Assembly: GCA_019695185.1 (NCBI GenBank)
Contig: JAIBAN010000019.1
Coordinates: 1 to 64,000 of the forward strand
Source: Blastocatellia bacterium
GTDB lineage: Bacteria; Acidobacteriota; Blastocatellia; Chloracidobacteriales; Chloracidobacteriaceae
DNA: 64,000 nt
Reading direction: 5' to 3'
Positions 1-8,368 of this stretch are shown here, in pieces (the first letter of the stretch is position 1; the number at the start of each line of letters is the position of its first letter). The notes under the pieces are model-generated. The model did not search any database, was not told where the DNA came from, and saw only the letters and a program-made list of their open reading frames with translations. The position numbers and the translations under genes were made by a program.

Positions 1-54
1 CCGACTAAACCGCGGGTTGAACACCAAGAAAAAAACGACCTTTGGGCCAGTTGA
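1..54 (+). CDS. possible 3' end of a gene cut by the window edge
   Basis: Reading from base 1 in frame 1 there are 17 open codons, rich in Lys, Glu and Asn, then TGA at 52-54. The hydrophilic tail looks like a protein C-terminus. The stretch is too short to identify, and an open run of 17 codons can occur by chance. Confidence 0.25.
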   Translation, partial: PTKPRVEHQEKNDLWAS

Positions 55-338
55 CCGCCCCCAGTATAATCCATTTTCATCGCTGGCGGAGAGCCGCGGA
101 TCATGAAGACTAAACCGAGAATTGCTGGGCAGAGGTTCCAGCGGAAAGGAAGGCTAACCCTCCGGTGGCTCTTACTTTACAGGAGTTTTTCATTTTTGGC
201 CAATCAACCAAAGTTCCCACCGGGACTGGAGCGCAAGCATCCCCATTGCTTTATTTGCTGCTTTACTTGCAGCCTTCATTTGGTGTATTCAGCTTCTCAC
301 TCCAATTGAGAAGCTGACGCTCCCCCCCCACGACTCAT
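55..338. other. intergenic region without a recognisable gene
   Basis: An ATG-initiated 68-codon frame (103-309) is present, but its translation has no family resemblance, is rich in Ser, Phe and Cys, and has no convincing ribosome-binding site. I treat it as chance. No strong hairpin or consensus promoter was seen. The region lies before an AT-richer membrane gene pair. Confidence 0.4.
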
Positions 339-884
339 ATGGGATTACTGCAAGTCTCTAGCGATAAATCCGACAAAGCCATGTCTGATGGAAGGACAGA
401 CAGTGCTCAAATAAGCGATCCTGGCTGGATAGGCACAACCCGTGGGAAAATCGAACTTGGCGTGGTTCTGGGGTTTTGCCTGCTTAATCTCATTACTCCT
501 GTGATCTATTGGGACCTCTATCCATTTTCAATTGCCCCAATGTTCATGATTTCACCCCAAAAGTACTGTGCCTATATTGTTCTGGCACCGGACGGGACAC
601 AACTACCCCCGATTGCATTTGGTGTTCATCGAAACTATTGGGGGAATCCGGTTCACGTAGGCATCGGGATTCGTCCAGTCTCAACCATTGATGAGTTTGG
701 TCAGGTGGCAGATGAACCAGTCGTCCGACAACAAGTTGAAAGATTTCTTCGGCAGTATCCAGAAATTCCGTTTGTGGTGATTGAGCAACAGGTTTTTGGA
801 CCTGTTGACGCCAATCGGGTTGGGATTACTCAAATTCGCCGATGGAAGATTATGAATCCTGTGAGTGCTCATTATGGGAAATAA
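339..884 (+). CDS. membrane-anchored protein of unknown function, partner of HTTM-like gene
   Basis: This 181-residue protein has a hydrophilic N-terminus, one hydrophobic segment at about residues 40-62 and a soluble domain behind it with the motif PFSIAPMF just after the membrane segment. I cannot name the family with certainty. Small proteins of this shape do occur next to HTTM/VKGC-like membrane proteins, which fits the next gene, whose start overlaps this stop. A second in-frame ATG at 381 is an alternative start. Codon use is more AT-rich than in the genes from 3 kb onward, which suggests later acquisition. A joint job for the pair is inference. Confidence 0.6.
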   Translation: MGLLQVSSDKSDKAMSDGRTDSAQISDPGWIGTTRGKIELGVVLGFCLLNLITPVIYWDLYPFSIAPMFMISPQKYCAYIVLAPDGTQLPPIAFGVHRNYWGNPVHVGIGIRPVSTIDEFGQVADEPVVRQQVERFLRQYPEIPFVVIEQQVFGPVDANRVGITQIRRWKIMNPVSAHYGK

Positions 885-1887
885 ATTCTGGCAGGTATAT
901 CTCAATCGACTGGGGAATCTTCACCGCCCATACTTTGGGCAGTTTAGTGTCTGGGTCACGTTGGGCTGCTGCATTCAGATCTTATTCAATATGCGCGTGT
1001 TTTATGTAACGGGTGAAAGGGCCGGACCGGCGTCGTGCCTGTCATTTATTCTGCCGTTTGAGGTCATTTGTCAGCCTTGGCTGTTTCTAAGTTTCAAAAT
1101 ACTTTTTGGGGTTGGGGTTGTACTTTGGATTGCCCAGATTGGGATTCCCTGGTCGAGTTGGGCAACTGTTTTGGCCTTCACCGGGTTGGCTTCCATCTAT
1201 CAGGAAACCCGGTCTTCAGTGGACCACACTATTCATGTCAGCAATATGGCGCTCTGGATTTGTGCGTTGTGGTATCACTTTTATCGCAATCAAATTCGCC
1301 AAAGCCTGCAAATCGGTACCTTTTGGAAGACATCTTGTTATCCTTCCTGGGCTGGTTTTTTAGGAGTCTATTACGTTGGCCTTTTTTATTCATTTTCCGG
1401 CTGTATGAAGTTGACGCATAGCGGTTTGGCATGGGCCAACGGGGTCTCACTCCAGCTTTGGGTCTCAATCTGGGGAAACCCTGACTCTACCTGGACCCAC
1501 CTGATTTTATCCTATCGCTGGTTTGCCAAAGCGTTGCAGGCTGCAACGTTGTGTTTTGAATCTATGGCCATTTTAGGCTTATTGTTTCCCCGGTTACGTC
1601 CATTTTTGGGGTTGGCTCTGTTGGGATTTCATTTTGGTCAAGTGACTGTTTTTGGCTGGCAGTTTCACTATAATGCATTCATTATTTGCTTGTATTTCCT
1701 TCCTTTTGATAGATATTTGCCGATTCTGATTGAATACCTGAAGCGGCGCAGTCTTTCAGCAAGAAGAGTCATCGAGATTTCTCCTACGCTTGCTGGACGC
1801 TTGAAGAAAGGTTGCTACAGTCGCTTGGATATTTTGGAACTTTATGAATACCGGGAACTCGCCCAAGTTGAACCGGTTCAACGCTGA
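874..1887 (+). CDS. polytopic membrane protein, HTTM/VKGC-like
   Basis: About 338 residues with many hydrophobic segments (roughly residues 25-45, 60-110, 120-135, 160-185, 225-280) and Trp/His-rich loops. The layout and the FHFGQVTVFGWQFHYN region resemble HTTM (horizontally transferred transmembrane) proteins, relatives of vitamin K-dependent gamma-carboxylase. No catalytic residues can be confirmed by eye. The ATG at 874 sits inside the end of the previous gene; an upstream in-frame GTG at 865 is also possible. The overlap implies co-translation with the 181-residue partner. Composition is AT-richer than the rest of the window. Confidence 0.55.
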   Translation: MGNKFWQVYLNRLGNLHRPYFGQFSVWVTLGCCIQILFNMRVFYVTGERAGPASCLSFILPFEVICQPWLFLSFKILFGVGVVLWIAQIGIPWSSWATVLAFTGLASIYQETRSSVDHTIHVSNMALWICALWYHFYRNQIRQSLQIGTFWKTSCYPSWAGFLGVYYVGLFYSFSGCMKLTHSGLAWANGVSLQLWVSIWGNPDSTWTHLILSYRWFAKALQAATLCFESMAILGLLFPRLRPFLGLALLGFHFGQVTVFGWQFHYNAFIICLYFLPFDRYLPILIEYLKRRSLSARRVIEISPTLAGRLKKGCYSRLDILELYEYRELAQVEPVQR

Positions 1888-1938
1888 AATTTATACCCTT
1901 TGGGCTAGGGCAAGACCGGAATACAGGATAATACTCAA

Positions 1939-2926
1939 ATGCGAATCAAGGGTTAAAAATGAAAGATGAAAAGCATGAGAGCCAAAGCCAACCGACCAAA
2001 CACATGAACGAGTAAACCCTTTTGAGAACGGACATGGGAGGCGTGCTGAATGTCAGTGTGGACCCCCAGCCAGTTCCCCAGCGATTCAATCGGTTGGCGC
2101 AATTGACTCATGGAAGTTGAATATAATTCCTCAAATAAGCCCAGTTCGGTTTGGCCCTTGCGTTTTTTGACCGGAGTCAGGACCGTCAAAGCATGGGATT
2201 GTGTGAGTTGGTTTTGCAAGGAGGCATCCTGGTAAGCTTTGTCCCCGATGAGATAGCCGGTGCGAACCGAAAGGTCCAACTGGCGCAAGCAGGTCAAGTC
2301 AAATTCATTGGCGGGCGTGAGCAGGAGGACTTCGGGCAAGGGCAATTGGCCCGCCCGCCGGGTGGCGACGATATGGAGTTTGACGCCGTAATCATACATC
2401 TTTTTGGCGGCACAGTACCCTTTGGCCGCCAGGTCCGGGGCGATCCGGGCGCGCCCGCTGCGGGCTGCGTTGGCCAGCACAATCGGCAGCGAGTCAAGCA
2501 CCCGAATGAGCGGCGTGGCGTTCACGGGCGGCAGTTTGGTGTGCAGTCGCTCGGTCAGCCGGACAAAGGCCCCGGCCAGAAAATTCAGCCGCTGGGCGAA
2601 CGCCTGATAGGACGGCAGCCGGGGGAACCAGGCTCGTAAATGGTCCACGGCATAATCATAAATGGCTTGCACAGTCCGTTTTTCTTTCAAGTGGCCAAAG
2701 AGATAGAGCGTCATGGCTTCCACATCGGTAAAGGCCAGCGGCTGTTGGTTGGGACTTAACCGTTGACAATCAGCCGCCAGATAGGGTTCATATGCTTCAT
2801 CAAGGCACAGGTAAATCTGAATCAATTGGGTTTCCCAGTCCATACGGGCTCTCCGGAACGTGAAATTTGGTGGTCTTAACCTCATTCCACCTTTCCGGAG
2901 AGCAAATTTCAACCCTTGATTCGCAT
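1939..2926 (-). mobile_element. complete IS982-family insertion sequence
   Basis: The 988-bp element is bounded by inverted repeats beginning ATGCGAATCAAGGGTT (1939-1954; complement at 2911-2926). It is flanked by the direct repeat ACTCAA (1933-1938 and 2927-2932), which I read as the target-site duplication. It encodes one transposase on the minus strand. The length, the single-ORF plan and the transposase motifs fit IS982. The intact repeats and matching duplication suggest a recent insertion. It lies 16 bp upstream of the dnaX start codon. Confidence 0.9.
1953..2843 (-). CDS. IS982-family transposase
   Basis: A DDE transposase of 296 residues, the usual size for IS982. DDE-type acidic motifs are visible in DSLPIV (first Asp), IGDKAY (second Asp) and QPIESLGNW (the E region). 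The N-terminal part is helical and DNA-binding-like. I start it at the ATG at 2843, giving the sequence MDWETQ. The frame stays open to 2912, but that extension would run into the terminal inverted repeat. Nothing suggests a frameshift or truncation, so the element may still be active. Confidence 0.88.
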   Translation of the reverse strand: MDWETQLIQIYLCLDEAYEPYLAADCQRLSPNQQPLAFTDVEAMTLYLFGHLKEKRTVQAIYDYAVDHLRAWFPRLPSYQAFAQRLNFLAGAFVRLTERLHTKLPPVNATPLIRVLDSLPIVLANAARSGRARIAPDLAAKGYCAAKKMYDYGVKLHIVATRRAGQLPLPEVLLLTPANEFDLTCLRQLDLSVRTGYLIGDKAYQDASLQNQLTQSHALTVLTPVKKRKGQTELGLFEELYSTSMSQLRQPIESLGNWLGVHTDIQHASHVRSQKGLLVHVFGRLALALMLFIFHF

Positions 2927-2942
2927 ACTCAAGTTAAACTCT

Positions 2943-4985
2943 ATGCCCTACCAAGTCATCGCCCGCAAATGGCGTCCGCAGACTTTTGAAGAAGTTACCG
3001 GACAGGAATCCATCACCCGCACGCTCCGGAATGCCATTGAAACCAAGCGGTTGCATCACGCCTTTTTGTTTGCCGGACCACGTGGCGTAGGCAAGACCAC
3101 AACCGCCCGGTTGGTCGCCAAGGCGCTCAACTGCGTGCAGGGGCCAACGGCAAATCCTTGCGGCGATTGCCCTTCGTGTCAGGAAGTGAGGGAAGGCCGC
3201 TCGATTGACGTGCTCGAAATAGACGCTGCCTCCCATACCGGTGTGGATAACATCCGGGATGTCATCATCAACACCGTGGCCAATCGCCCGGCCCGCGACC
3301 GTTACAAGATTTTCATCATTGACGAAATCCACATGCTGTCGGCAAGTGCGTTTAACGCGCTGCTCAAAACGCTGGAGGAACCGCCCGCGCATGTGGTTTT
3401 CATTATGGCCACAACCGAACTGCATAAGCTGCCGGAAACGATTCTTTCCCGGTGCCAGCAGTTTGAGTTCCGGACCATCGGCACGGATAAAATTGCCGAA
3501 CGGCTGCGACTGATTGCCAACGAAGAAAAGGTTACGGTTTCACGGGATGCGTTGGTGCAGATTGCCTATGCCGGGCGGGGCAGCATGCGTGACGCCCAAT
3601 CGGCTTTTGACCAGGTCATTGCCTTCACCGGGAACCGGATTGAACTGGCCGATGTCCAAAATTCCCTGGGGCTCATCGGACCCCAGTTTCTGGCCCAGGT
3701 GACCGATGCTCTGGCTGGACAGGACGGAAAGCGGATGCTGCTGCTGGTGGACGAACTGGTTCGCACCGGGTATGACCTGCGCCAGTTCCTCCATGAGTTG
3801 ATGACTTATCTGCGCAACCTGCTCATGCTCAAAACAGTTGGGCCGGACCCGGAACTCCTTCCCGTGGCGGAAAGTGAACTCAAGCAGTTGAAAGACCAGG
3901 CTGGATATTTTTCGAGCGAGGATTTGGTCCGGTTTTTCTCACTCCTGACGGAGGTTGAACAACACCTCCGGTTTTCAAACGAACCGCGTTTCCAGCTTGA
4001 ATTCGGCCTCGTCAAGCTGACCCAACTGGCGCGGCTCAAGGGGTTGGAAACCTTGTTGGAACGACTCGAAAAACTGGCCGGAAATACACCCTCCGGTCCC
4101 GGCGGGTCGCCTGGAACACCCACGTTGCCTCGGACCGGGCCTGCATCGGCTCCCGGCGGCCCTGCGCCGCGCCCTGGCGGGAGCCGCATGAGTCCACCGC
4201 CGGCCAGGGCCGAAGTAGCTCCGCCACCGCCGACAATTCCTCCTGCACCAATGAAACCGGCTGAAACGACTGAAGTTAAGGAACGGTTGCCGCTTGACCG
4301 GATCATTCCCAAACCGAGCCTGCAACCGCTGGAACCGGCGCGCCCGTCAGTCCCCAGCCCTTCATCACCGGAAAAGTCAAAAGCGAAATTGATGGCGGAT
4401 GAAATTCCGCCCTGGATGGATGAGTCAGAGCTGCCGCCGGAGCCACCGGATGACCTGGATGACGAACCACCCTCTTTTGTTCAGGCTACTCCTCCACCAA
4501 AACCGGCTCCAGCACAGCGCCCGGCTTTGTCGGTTGTGAAGGAAGCTCCGGCACCAACCACCCCGGCAGGCGAAAAGCTCAATCTTGACACTTCCAGTGG
4601 ATTGGCAACCTTGTTGGGTTGCCTTAAAGATGAGCTGGAAAACAGCCGGAAGATGCTGCTTTTGGCGGCGGTGGAAAAAGTGGAGCAGGCCGAAATGGAA
4701 GGCTCTGATGTCGTATTGATACTGCCTCCCGGCGCAACCGAACTGTACAAACAGCTTTCACAACCAACCAATCTGGTTTTCATTCAGGAAGCAGTGCGCC
4801 GTATGACCGGGCGAAGTTTGAAAGTGCGCCCCAAGTTGGGAAGACTTGAGGGAGGGCGGATGGCTGCGATTACCGAATCCGAAGTGCAAAAGGCGGCCCT
4901 CCGGCGTCAGGCCGAAAACGACCCAACCGTCCAGGCTTTGATAAAAACGTTTCGGGGGGAATTAACGGATATTCGACCGGTGTAA
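2943..4985 (+). CDS. dnaX: DNA polymerase III subunit gamma/tau
   Basis: Clamp-loader ATPase of 680 residues. An AAA+ module fills residues 1-370: Walker [10 protein letters not shown] at 45-53, a zinc-binding Cys set (C64, C73, C76, C79), Walker B IIDEIH at 125-130 and sensor SRC at 169-171. A Pro-rich linker (about 385-545) leads to a C-terminal tau-like domain. I start it at the ATG at 2943 ([15 protein letters not shown]), the conserved family N-terminus; the frame reaches further upstream only inside the IS end. No good Shine-Dalgarno sequence precedes it. The IS982 copy ends 16 bp before the start, so the native promoter is likely displaced. An inverted heptamer array follows the stop. 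Confidence 0.96.
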   Translation: MPYQVIARKWRPQTFEEVTGQESITRTLRNAIETKRLHHAFLFAGPRGVGKTTTARLVAKALNCVQGPTANPCGDCPSCQEVREGRSIDVLEIDAASHTGVDNIRDVIINTVANRPARDRYKIFIIDEIHMLSASAFNALLKTLEEPPAHVVFIMATTELHKLPETILSRCQQFEFRTIGTDKIAERLRLIANEEKVTVSRDALVQIAYAGRGSMRDAQSAFDQVIAFTGNRIELADVQNSLGLIGPQFLAQVTDALAGQDGKRMLLLVDELVRTGYDLRQFLHELMTYLRNLLMLKTVGPDPELLPVAESELKQLKDQAGYFSSEDLVRFFSLLTEVEQHLRFSNEPRFQLEFGLVKLTQLARLKGLETLLERLEKLAGNTPSGPGGSPGTPTLPRTGPASAPGGPAPRPGGSRMSPPPARAEVAPPPPTIPPAPMKPAETTEVKERLPLDRIIPKPSLQPLEPARPSVPSPSSPEKSKAKLMADEIPPWMDESELPPEPPDDLDDEPPSFVQATPPPKPAPAQRPALSVVKEAPAPTTPAGEKLNLDTSSGLATLLGCLKDELENSRKMLLLAAVEKVEQAEMEGSDVVLILPPGATELYKQLSQPTNLVFIQEAVRRMTGRSLKVRPKLGRLEGGRMAAITESEVQKAALRRQAENDPTVQALIKTFRGELTDIRPV

Positions 4986-4997
4986 AACTTTGGATAG

Positions 4998-5070
4998 TTT
5001 TGCGTTTTGAGTTTTGAGTGCAAAGCCTGTTTGAACAGCCATTTGAACGCAAAACTCAAAACTCAAAAAA
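4998..5070. repeat. paired inverted heptamer array (GTTTTGA type)
   Basis: The left arm at 4998-5018 carries TTTTGCG and two GTTTTGA-like units. The right arm at 5048-5070 carries the complementary CAAAACT units. The loop is about 30 nt. It sits between the convergent dnaX and Yip1-like genes, and either arm would fold back on the other in RNA. Confidence 0.8.
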
Positions 5071-5077
5071 TGATGAT

Positions 5078-5908
5078 TTAGGCTTTGAGAATCAATGAGA
5101 ACGCAACCCGTACCAGAACCCACAAAAACCAGAGCCCAAATGGAATAATGGCCATTTGTCCGGGACGTTTTTTGTAGCACACGGCTGCCAAGCCAATGGT
5201 TATCAAAACCAGATACCAGATGGTAAAGAAATCAAACTGTTTCAAGAGCACCGAAATCCAAACGGGGGCATCTTTGGGGGCAAGCAACCCCAAATTGCTC
5301 ATGGTCAGGTTTTGTTCCAGGATGGCGTCAATCTCCGGGGGTTTGATGACCACAACGACTGCCGTGAGGAGGTATTGGACCAATCCGGTGGCAAAACTGC
5401 TGTAGGCTGTCACTGACAGAATTTTGGGAAAAGTGGTCTGTCCGCGCACCAGCAAGGTTCCCAGAAAGAAGATACCGGCCAGAAACGTGACGGCTACGGG
5501 TCCAAAGACGGCACCGATGTAAGGGGCCGCCTTTTGAATTGAGACTGAGACCGAAAGATTCTGTTCCACTGCCTGGCGCTCGGCTTCCGACAGGTCGCTC
5601 ATCCGTTTTCCTTGCCGTTCGAACTGTTTCTCCACAGCGGCACGAGCAATGTCCCGTGGGTCAGTTTTAATCAGAAACCCGAATAAAAGTCCGGCAGAAA
5701 GTGCCAGTGCGCCAATCAGCAGGAGCGGTATCAGCGGACTGGCTTTGCGATTGACATCCTGGAACACTTCGCCAGGTGACAGAAAAACTGTGGTAATACG
5801 TTGGATGGTACTGAGGCGCGGTGGTTCTTCGGCTCCAGGCTTCATCGTAAATTGCGGCGGGGTTGGCAGGCCATATTCAGGCGTCAGCGGAGACTGTGGA
5901 TCACTCAT
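5078..5908 (-). CDS. Yip1-family integral membrane protein
   Basis: A 276-residue protein with a soluble Pro-rich N-terminus (about 1-35), then the Yip1-type SPGEVFQDVNRK stretch. This motif precedes about five membrane segments in bacterial Yip1-domain proteins. Hydrophobic segments lie near residues 55-75, 125-150, 160-190, 210-235 and 245-270. The bacterial family has no established biochemical role. The gene is transcribed convergently with dnaX and divergently from the photolyase gene. Confidence 0.75.
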   Translation of the reverse strand: MSDPQSPLTPEYGLPTPPQFTMKPGAEEPPRLSTIQRITTVFLSPGEVFQDVNRKASPLIPLLLIGALALSAGLLFGFLIKTDPRDIARAAVEKQFERQGKRMSDLSEAERQAVEQNLSVSVSIQKAAPYIGAVFGPVAVTFLAGIFFLGTLLVRGQTTFPKILSVTAYSSFATGLVQYLLTAVVVVIKPPEIDAILEQNLTMSNLGLLAPKDAPVWISVLLKQFDFFTIWYLVLITIGLAAVCYKKRPGQMAIIPFGLWFLWVLVRVAFSLILKA

Positions 5909-6253
5909 AAGTAGGGTTCTCTCTTTTCAGAGTCAAGGGTTGAAGGTTGCTTGGGCGAGCCGGACCCAAAACCGGCAAGCGGCGAATAACCAAACCGGGT
6001 TGGATCATGTTTTACCACCTTTGGCAAAAGGCTCCGGGTTCATTGATTTGAATTGTCATACAGTGGATTGGATGAGTGAAACCTTGAGAACGAAAGGGAC
6101 CTTGGGCAAGTTTCATTTTGCCTATCACAGTCTCTCGTTCAAGAACAGAGTGTAGAAAGGAAAAACCGATTGAAAAAATGTTGAATCAACGAAAGAATAT
6201 TCCTCCCCCATTTTTCGATTGTAAATCAACTCCTTTTTTTATTTAGGGAATTC
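5909..6253. other. divergent intergenic region between Yip1-like and photolyase genes
   Basis: These 345 bp hold no convincing ORF, tRNA or repeat array. The last 80 bp before the photolyase start are AT-rich. Both flanking genes read outward, so promoters for each should lie here, but I could not find a -35/-10 pair with proper spacing that I would defend. Confidence 0.5.
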
Positions 6254-7693
6254 ATGCCCAGAACCATTATTCATTGGTTTCGCCGCGATTTGCGCCTGAC
6301 TGACAACCAGGCACTGTTTGCGGCCTGTCAACAAGCTGAATTTGTCATCCCGGTTTTTATCTTTGACCCTGCCCAACCACAACGCAACTGGAACAGCACC
6401 AACCGACTGGCTTTTCTGTTGGATTCCTTGCGAGAACTGGACCTGTCGTTGCGGGCCAACGGCAGCTTTCTGGTCGTCCGCCTGGGCAATCCGGAAGAAG
6501 AACTGGACCGACTGGTGACGGAAACCGGAGCCGTAGGGCTTTTTGTCAATCGAATTGTGGACCCGGCCCTGCGGGAACAAGGCCGCCGCCTGACCGCCCG
6601 GCTTCAGAGCCTGGGTTGTGAAGTCCGCAGTTTCCAGGATGCCATGCTGCACGACCCGCGCCATGTGCTGACTCAGGGCAGGCAGCCTTATACCGTCTTC
6701 ACACCTTACAAACGGACAGCTCTCAGTTATTCGGTTGCGCCCGCGAAACCGGCTCCGGAACAGATTGTGACACCAGCAGGAATTCGAACGGAAGATATTC
6801 CAACATCGGAATATTTCCAGGTCAGGGCAACTGCACGGACGATTCCGGCAGGGGGCGAAACCCAGGCCGGGATTTTGCTCGATGGGTTTGTGGCCGACAG
6901 GTTGAGGCGTTACGGCGAGGGACGGGACCTGCCTGCCGTGCCTGGAACTTCGCAACTGTCGCCTTATCTACATTTTGGTTGTCTTTCAGTGCGGGCAGCT
7001 TTTCACCGGGCCAACCGGCTTTTACAGGAGGCTTCCTTGGACACTGCCGGGCGGGCATCAGTCGAAACCTGGATTTCAGAATTGGTCTGGCGCGATTTCT
7101 ACATGCAGATTTTGTATCACTTTCCGCATGTCGAACAAGGAGCGTTCAAGCCGGTTTATGACCGGCTGGTCTGGAGCGACAACCGCGAACATTTCGAACG
7201 CTGGTGCCACGGACAAACCGGATTTCCCATTATTGATGCCGGAATGCGCCAATTGCAGGAGACCGGCTGGATGCACAACCGGGTACGGATGATTACCGCC
7301 TCGTTTTTGGTGAAGGATTTGTTGCTGAACTGGCAGTGGGGTGAACAGCATTTCATGCGGCACCTGCTGGATGGCAATCTGGCTGCCAACAACGGTGGCT
7401 GGCAATGGGCGGCCTCCACCGGGACCGACGCCCAGCCATATTTCCGCGTCTTCAATCCGATTTCACAGGGGCAGAAATTTGACCCGCAGGGAGTGTATGT
7501 CAAACGTTTTGTGCCGGAATTGAAAGCCGTTCCGGAAAAATGGATTCACCAGCCCTGGGAACTGCCTTCTGAATACCAAAAGCCTTTCCGGTGCCGGATT
7601 GGAACCGATTATCCCGCACCCATGGTTGACCATGCCCGGCAACGCAGTCTGGCAATTGAGATGTTCAAGGAAGTTAGCCTGAGCAAGGCTTGA
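6254..7693 (+). CDS. phr: deoxyribodipyrimidine photolyase (class I)
   Basis: FAD-dependent enzyme that uses blue light to split cyclobutane pyrimidine dimers. At 479 residues it is full length. The N-terminal Rossmann-like antenna domain starts with WFRRDLRLTDN. The C-terminal FAD domain carries WISELVWRDFY, DAGMRQL, GWMHNRVRM, LLNWQWGEQHF and NNGGWQWAASTGTDAQPYFR, all typical of the family. The Trp-rich C-terminal part is compatible with the electron-transfer Trp chain. The start at 6254 gives the conserved N-terminus. Cryptochrome-like function cannot be excluded, but the motifs favour repair. Confidence 0.95.
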   Translation: MPRTIIHWFRRDLRLTDNQALFAACQQAEFVIPVFIFDPAQPQRNWNSTNRLAFLLDSLRELDLSLRANGSFLVVRLGNPEEELDRLVTETGAVGLFVNRIVDPALREQGRRLTARLQSLGCEVRSFQDAMLHDPRHVLTQGRQPYTVFTPYKRTALSYSVAPAKPAPEQIVTPAGIRTEDIPTSEYFQVRATARTIPAGGETQAGILLDGFVADRLRRYGEGRDLPAVPGTSQLSPYLHFGCLSVRAAFHRANRLLQEASLDTAGRASVETWISELVWRDFYMQILYHFPHVEQGAFKPVYDRLVWSDNREHFERWCHGQTGFPIIDAGMRQLQETGWMHNRVRMITASFLVKDLLLNWQWGEQHFMRHLLDGNLAANNGGWQWAASTGTDAQPYFRVFNPISQGQKFDPQGVYVKRFVPELKAVPEKWIHQPWELPSEYQKPFRCRIGTDYPAPMVDHARQRSLAIEMFKEVSLSKA

Positions 7694-7710
7694 AGACTGG
7701 GGGGAGGTTT

Positions 7711-7827
7711 ATGCGAAATAATGAATCCACTGACCGCCGTGTTGTCAAGGTGGTAGATTTGCCTGGAGGCAAATACTGCTGCCTGTCATCTGGGGCCGGA
7801 TTGGGGGCGAGCACAATAAACGATTAA
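7711..7827 (+). CDS. possible small protein, 38 residues
   Basis: An ATG at 7711 follows a strong Shine-Dalgarno-like GGGGGAGG (about 7700-7707) and opens a 38-codon frame ending in TAA at 7825-7827. The product is basic near the N-terminus, has a CC pair and a Gly/Ser-rich end, and matches no family I know. It lies 17 bp after the photolyase stop and could be co-transcribed. The ribosome-binding site is the main support, so it remains tentative. Confidence 0.35.
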   Translation: MRNNESTDRRVVKVVDLPGGKYCCLSSGAGLGASTIND

Positions 7828-7836
7828 AAGAAAAGG

Positions 7837-7909
<73 letters not shown>

Positions 7910-7932
7910 ATGAAGGAGGAAGTGAGAGCGGC

Positions 7933-7961
7933 ATCCTACTGATTTATGACGTTTTCGGCAA
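7933..7961 (-). promoter_or_regulatory. sigma70-like promoter for the CAT tRNA
   Basis: On the minus strand TTGCCG (7956-7961) and TAGGAT (7933-7938) are separated by exactly 17 bp. The expected transcription start would be about 15-20 nt before the mature tRNA 5' end. A terminator lies between the two tRNA genes, so an own promoter is needed here. Confidence 0.55.
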
Positions 7962-8020
7962 GTCCTGCCCTGTCAGTAAGGTGAGAATCCTCCAGCGCCC
8001 CTTTTTACAGCCAAGCGAAA

Positions 8021-8055
8021 AAGCCGGGAACGTTCTCATTGAACGTTCCCGGCTT
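8021..8055 (-). terminator. rho-independent terminator after tRNA-Val
   Basis: A perfect 15-bp stem AAGCCGGGAACGTTC with its complement surrounds the 5-nt loop TCATT. On the minus strand the stem is followed by a T run (GGCTTTTTCGC). It lies 13 bp downstream of the tRNA-Val gene. Confidence 0.85.
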
Positions 8056-8068
8056 GAAAAATTTCCGA

Positions 8069-8142
8069 TGGGCGGTACAGGACTTGAACCTGTGACCTCT
8101 CGCGTGTGAAGCGAGCGCTCTACCAACTGAGACTAACCGCCC
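8069..8142 (-). tRNA. tRNA-Val (CAC) with an extra base in the D-stem
   Basis: Acceptor GGGCGGT pairs with ACCGCCC, the anticodon arm is CTCGC-TTCACAC-GCGAG (CAC, Val), the T-arm is ACAGG-TTCAAGT-CCTGT and the discriminator is A. The D-arm reads TAGTCTCAGTTGGTAGAGC. Compared with the usual TAGCTCAG it has one additional T, which would be a bulged U between positions 10 and 11, so the gene is 74 nt instead of 73. All other stems are perfect. Confidence 0.88.
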
Positions 8143-8158
8143 GTTTTAAGGAACGGCG

Positions 8159-8187
8159 ATATTAGCAAACCACCTCCGCAGCGTCAA
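8159..8187 (-). promoter_or_regulatory. sigma70-like promoter for tRNA-Val
   Basis: Minus-strand TTGACG (8182-8187) and TAATAT (8159-8164) with a 17-bp spacer, preceded by an A/T-rich tract that could act as an UP element. The -10 box ends about 17 bp before the tRNA 5' end. Confidence 0.75.
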
Positions 8188-8368
8188 TTTTTTTCTTTGC
8201 GAAGGTGGAATTTTTGCAACGTGGGTAAGGCTGACGGGGCTGGTTTCATCAATTTTTGACATTCCGGTTTATTTTGAGGGAAGTTATTTGCTTCTCGGAA
8301 AGGTTTACGGGTATAAACGAAAAAGGCTTTCTTGGAATTCACTTCCTGCCCCCATCCTCGGACATTGT

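Noticed and set aside
103-309. 68-codon ORF at the left edge
   Set aside because: No ribosome-binding site, no family resemblance and a composition typical of non-coding translation.
2151-2639. 162-codon plus-strand ORF inside the IS
   Set aside because: It is antisense to the transposase and arises from its codon pattern.
5909-5940. TTGACT-17-TACTTA promoter for the Yip1-like gene
   Set aside because: The -10 would overlap the start codon, so transcription would begin inside the gene.
7944-8126. 60-codon minus-strand ORF
   Set aside because: It reads through the tRNA-Val gene; its start region (MVERSLHTREVTGSSPVP) is a translated tRNA.
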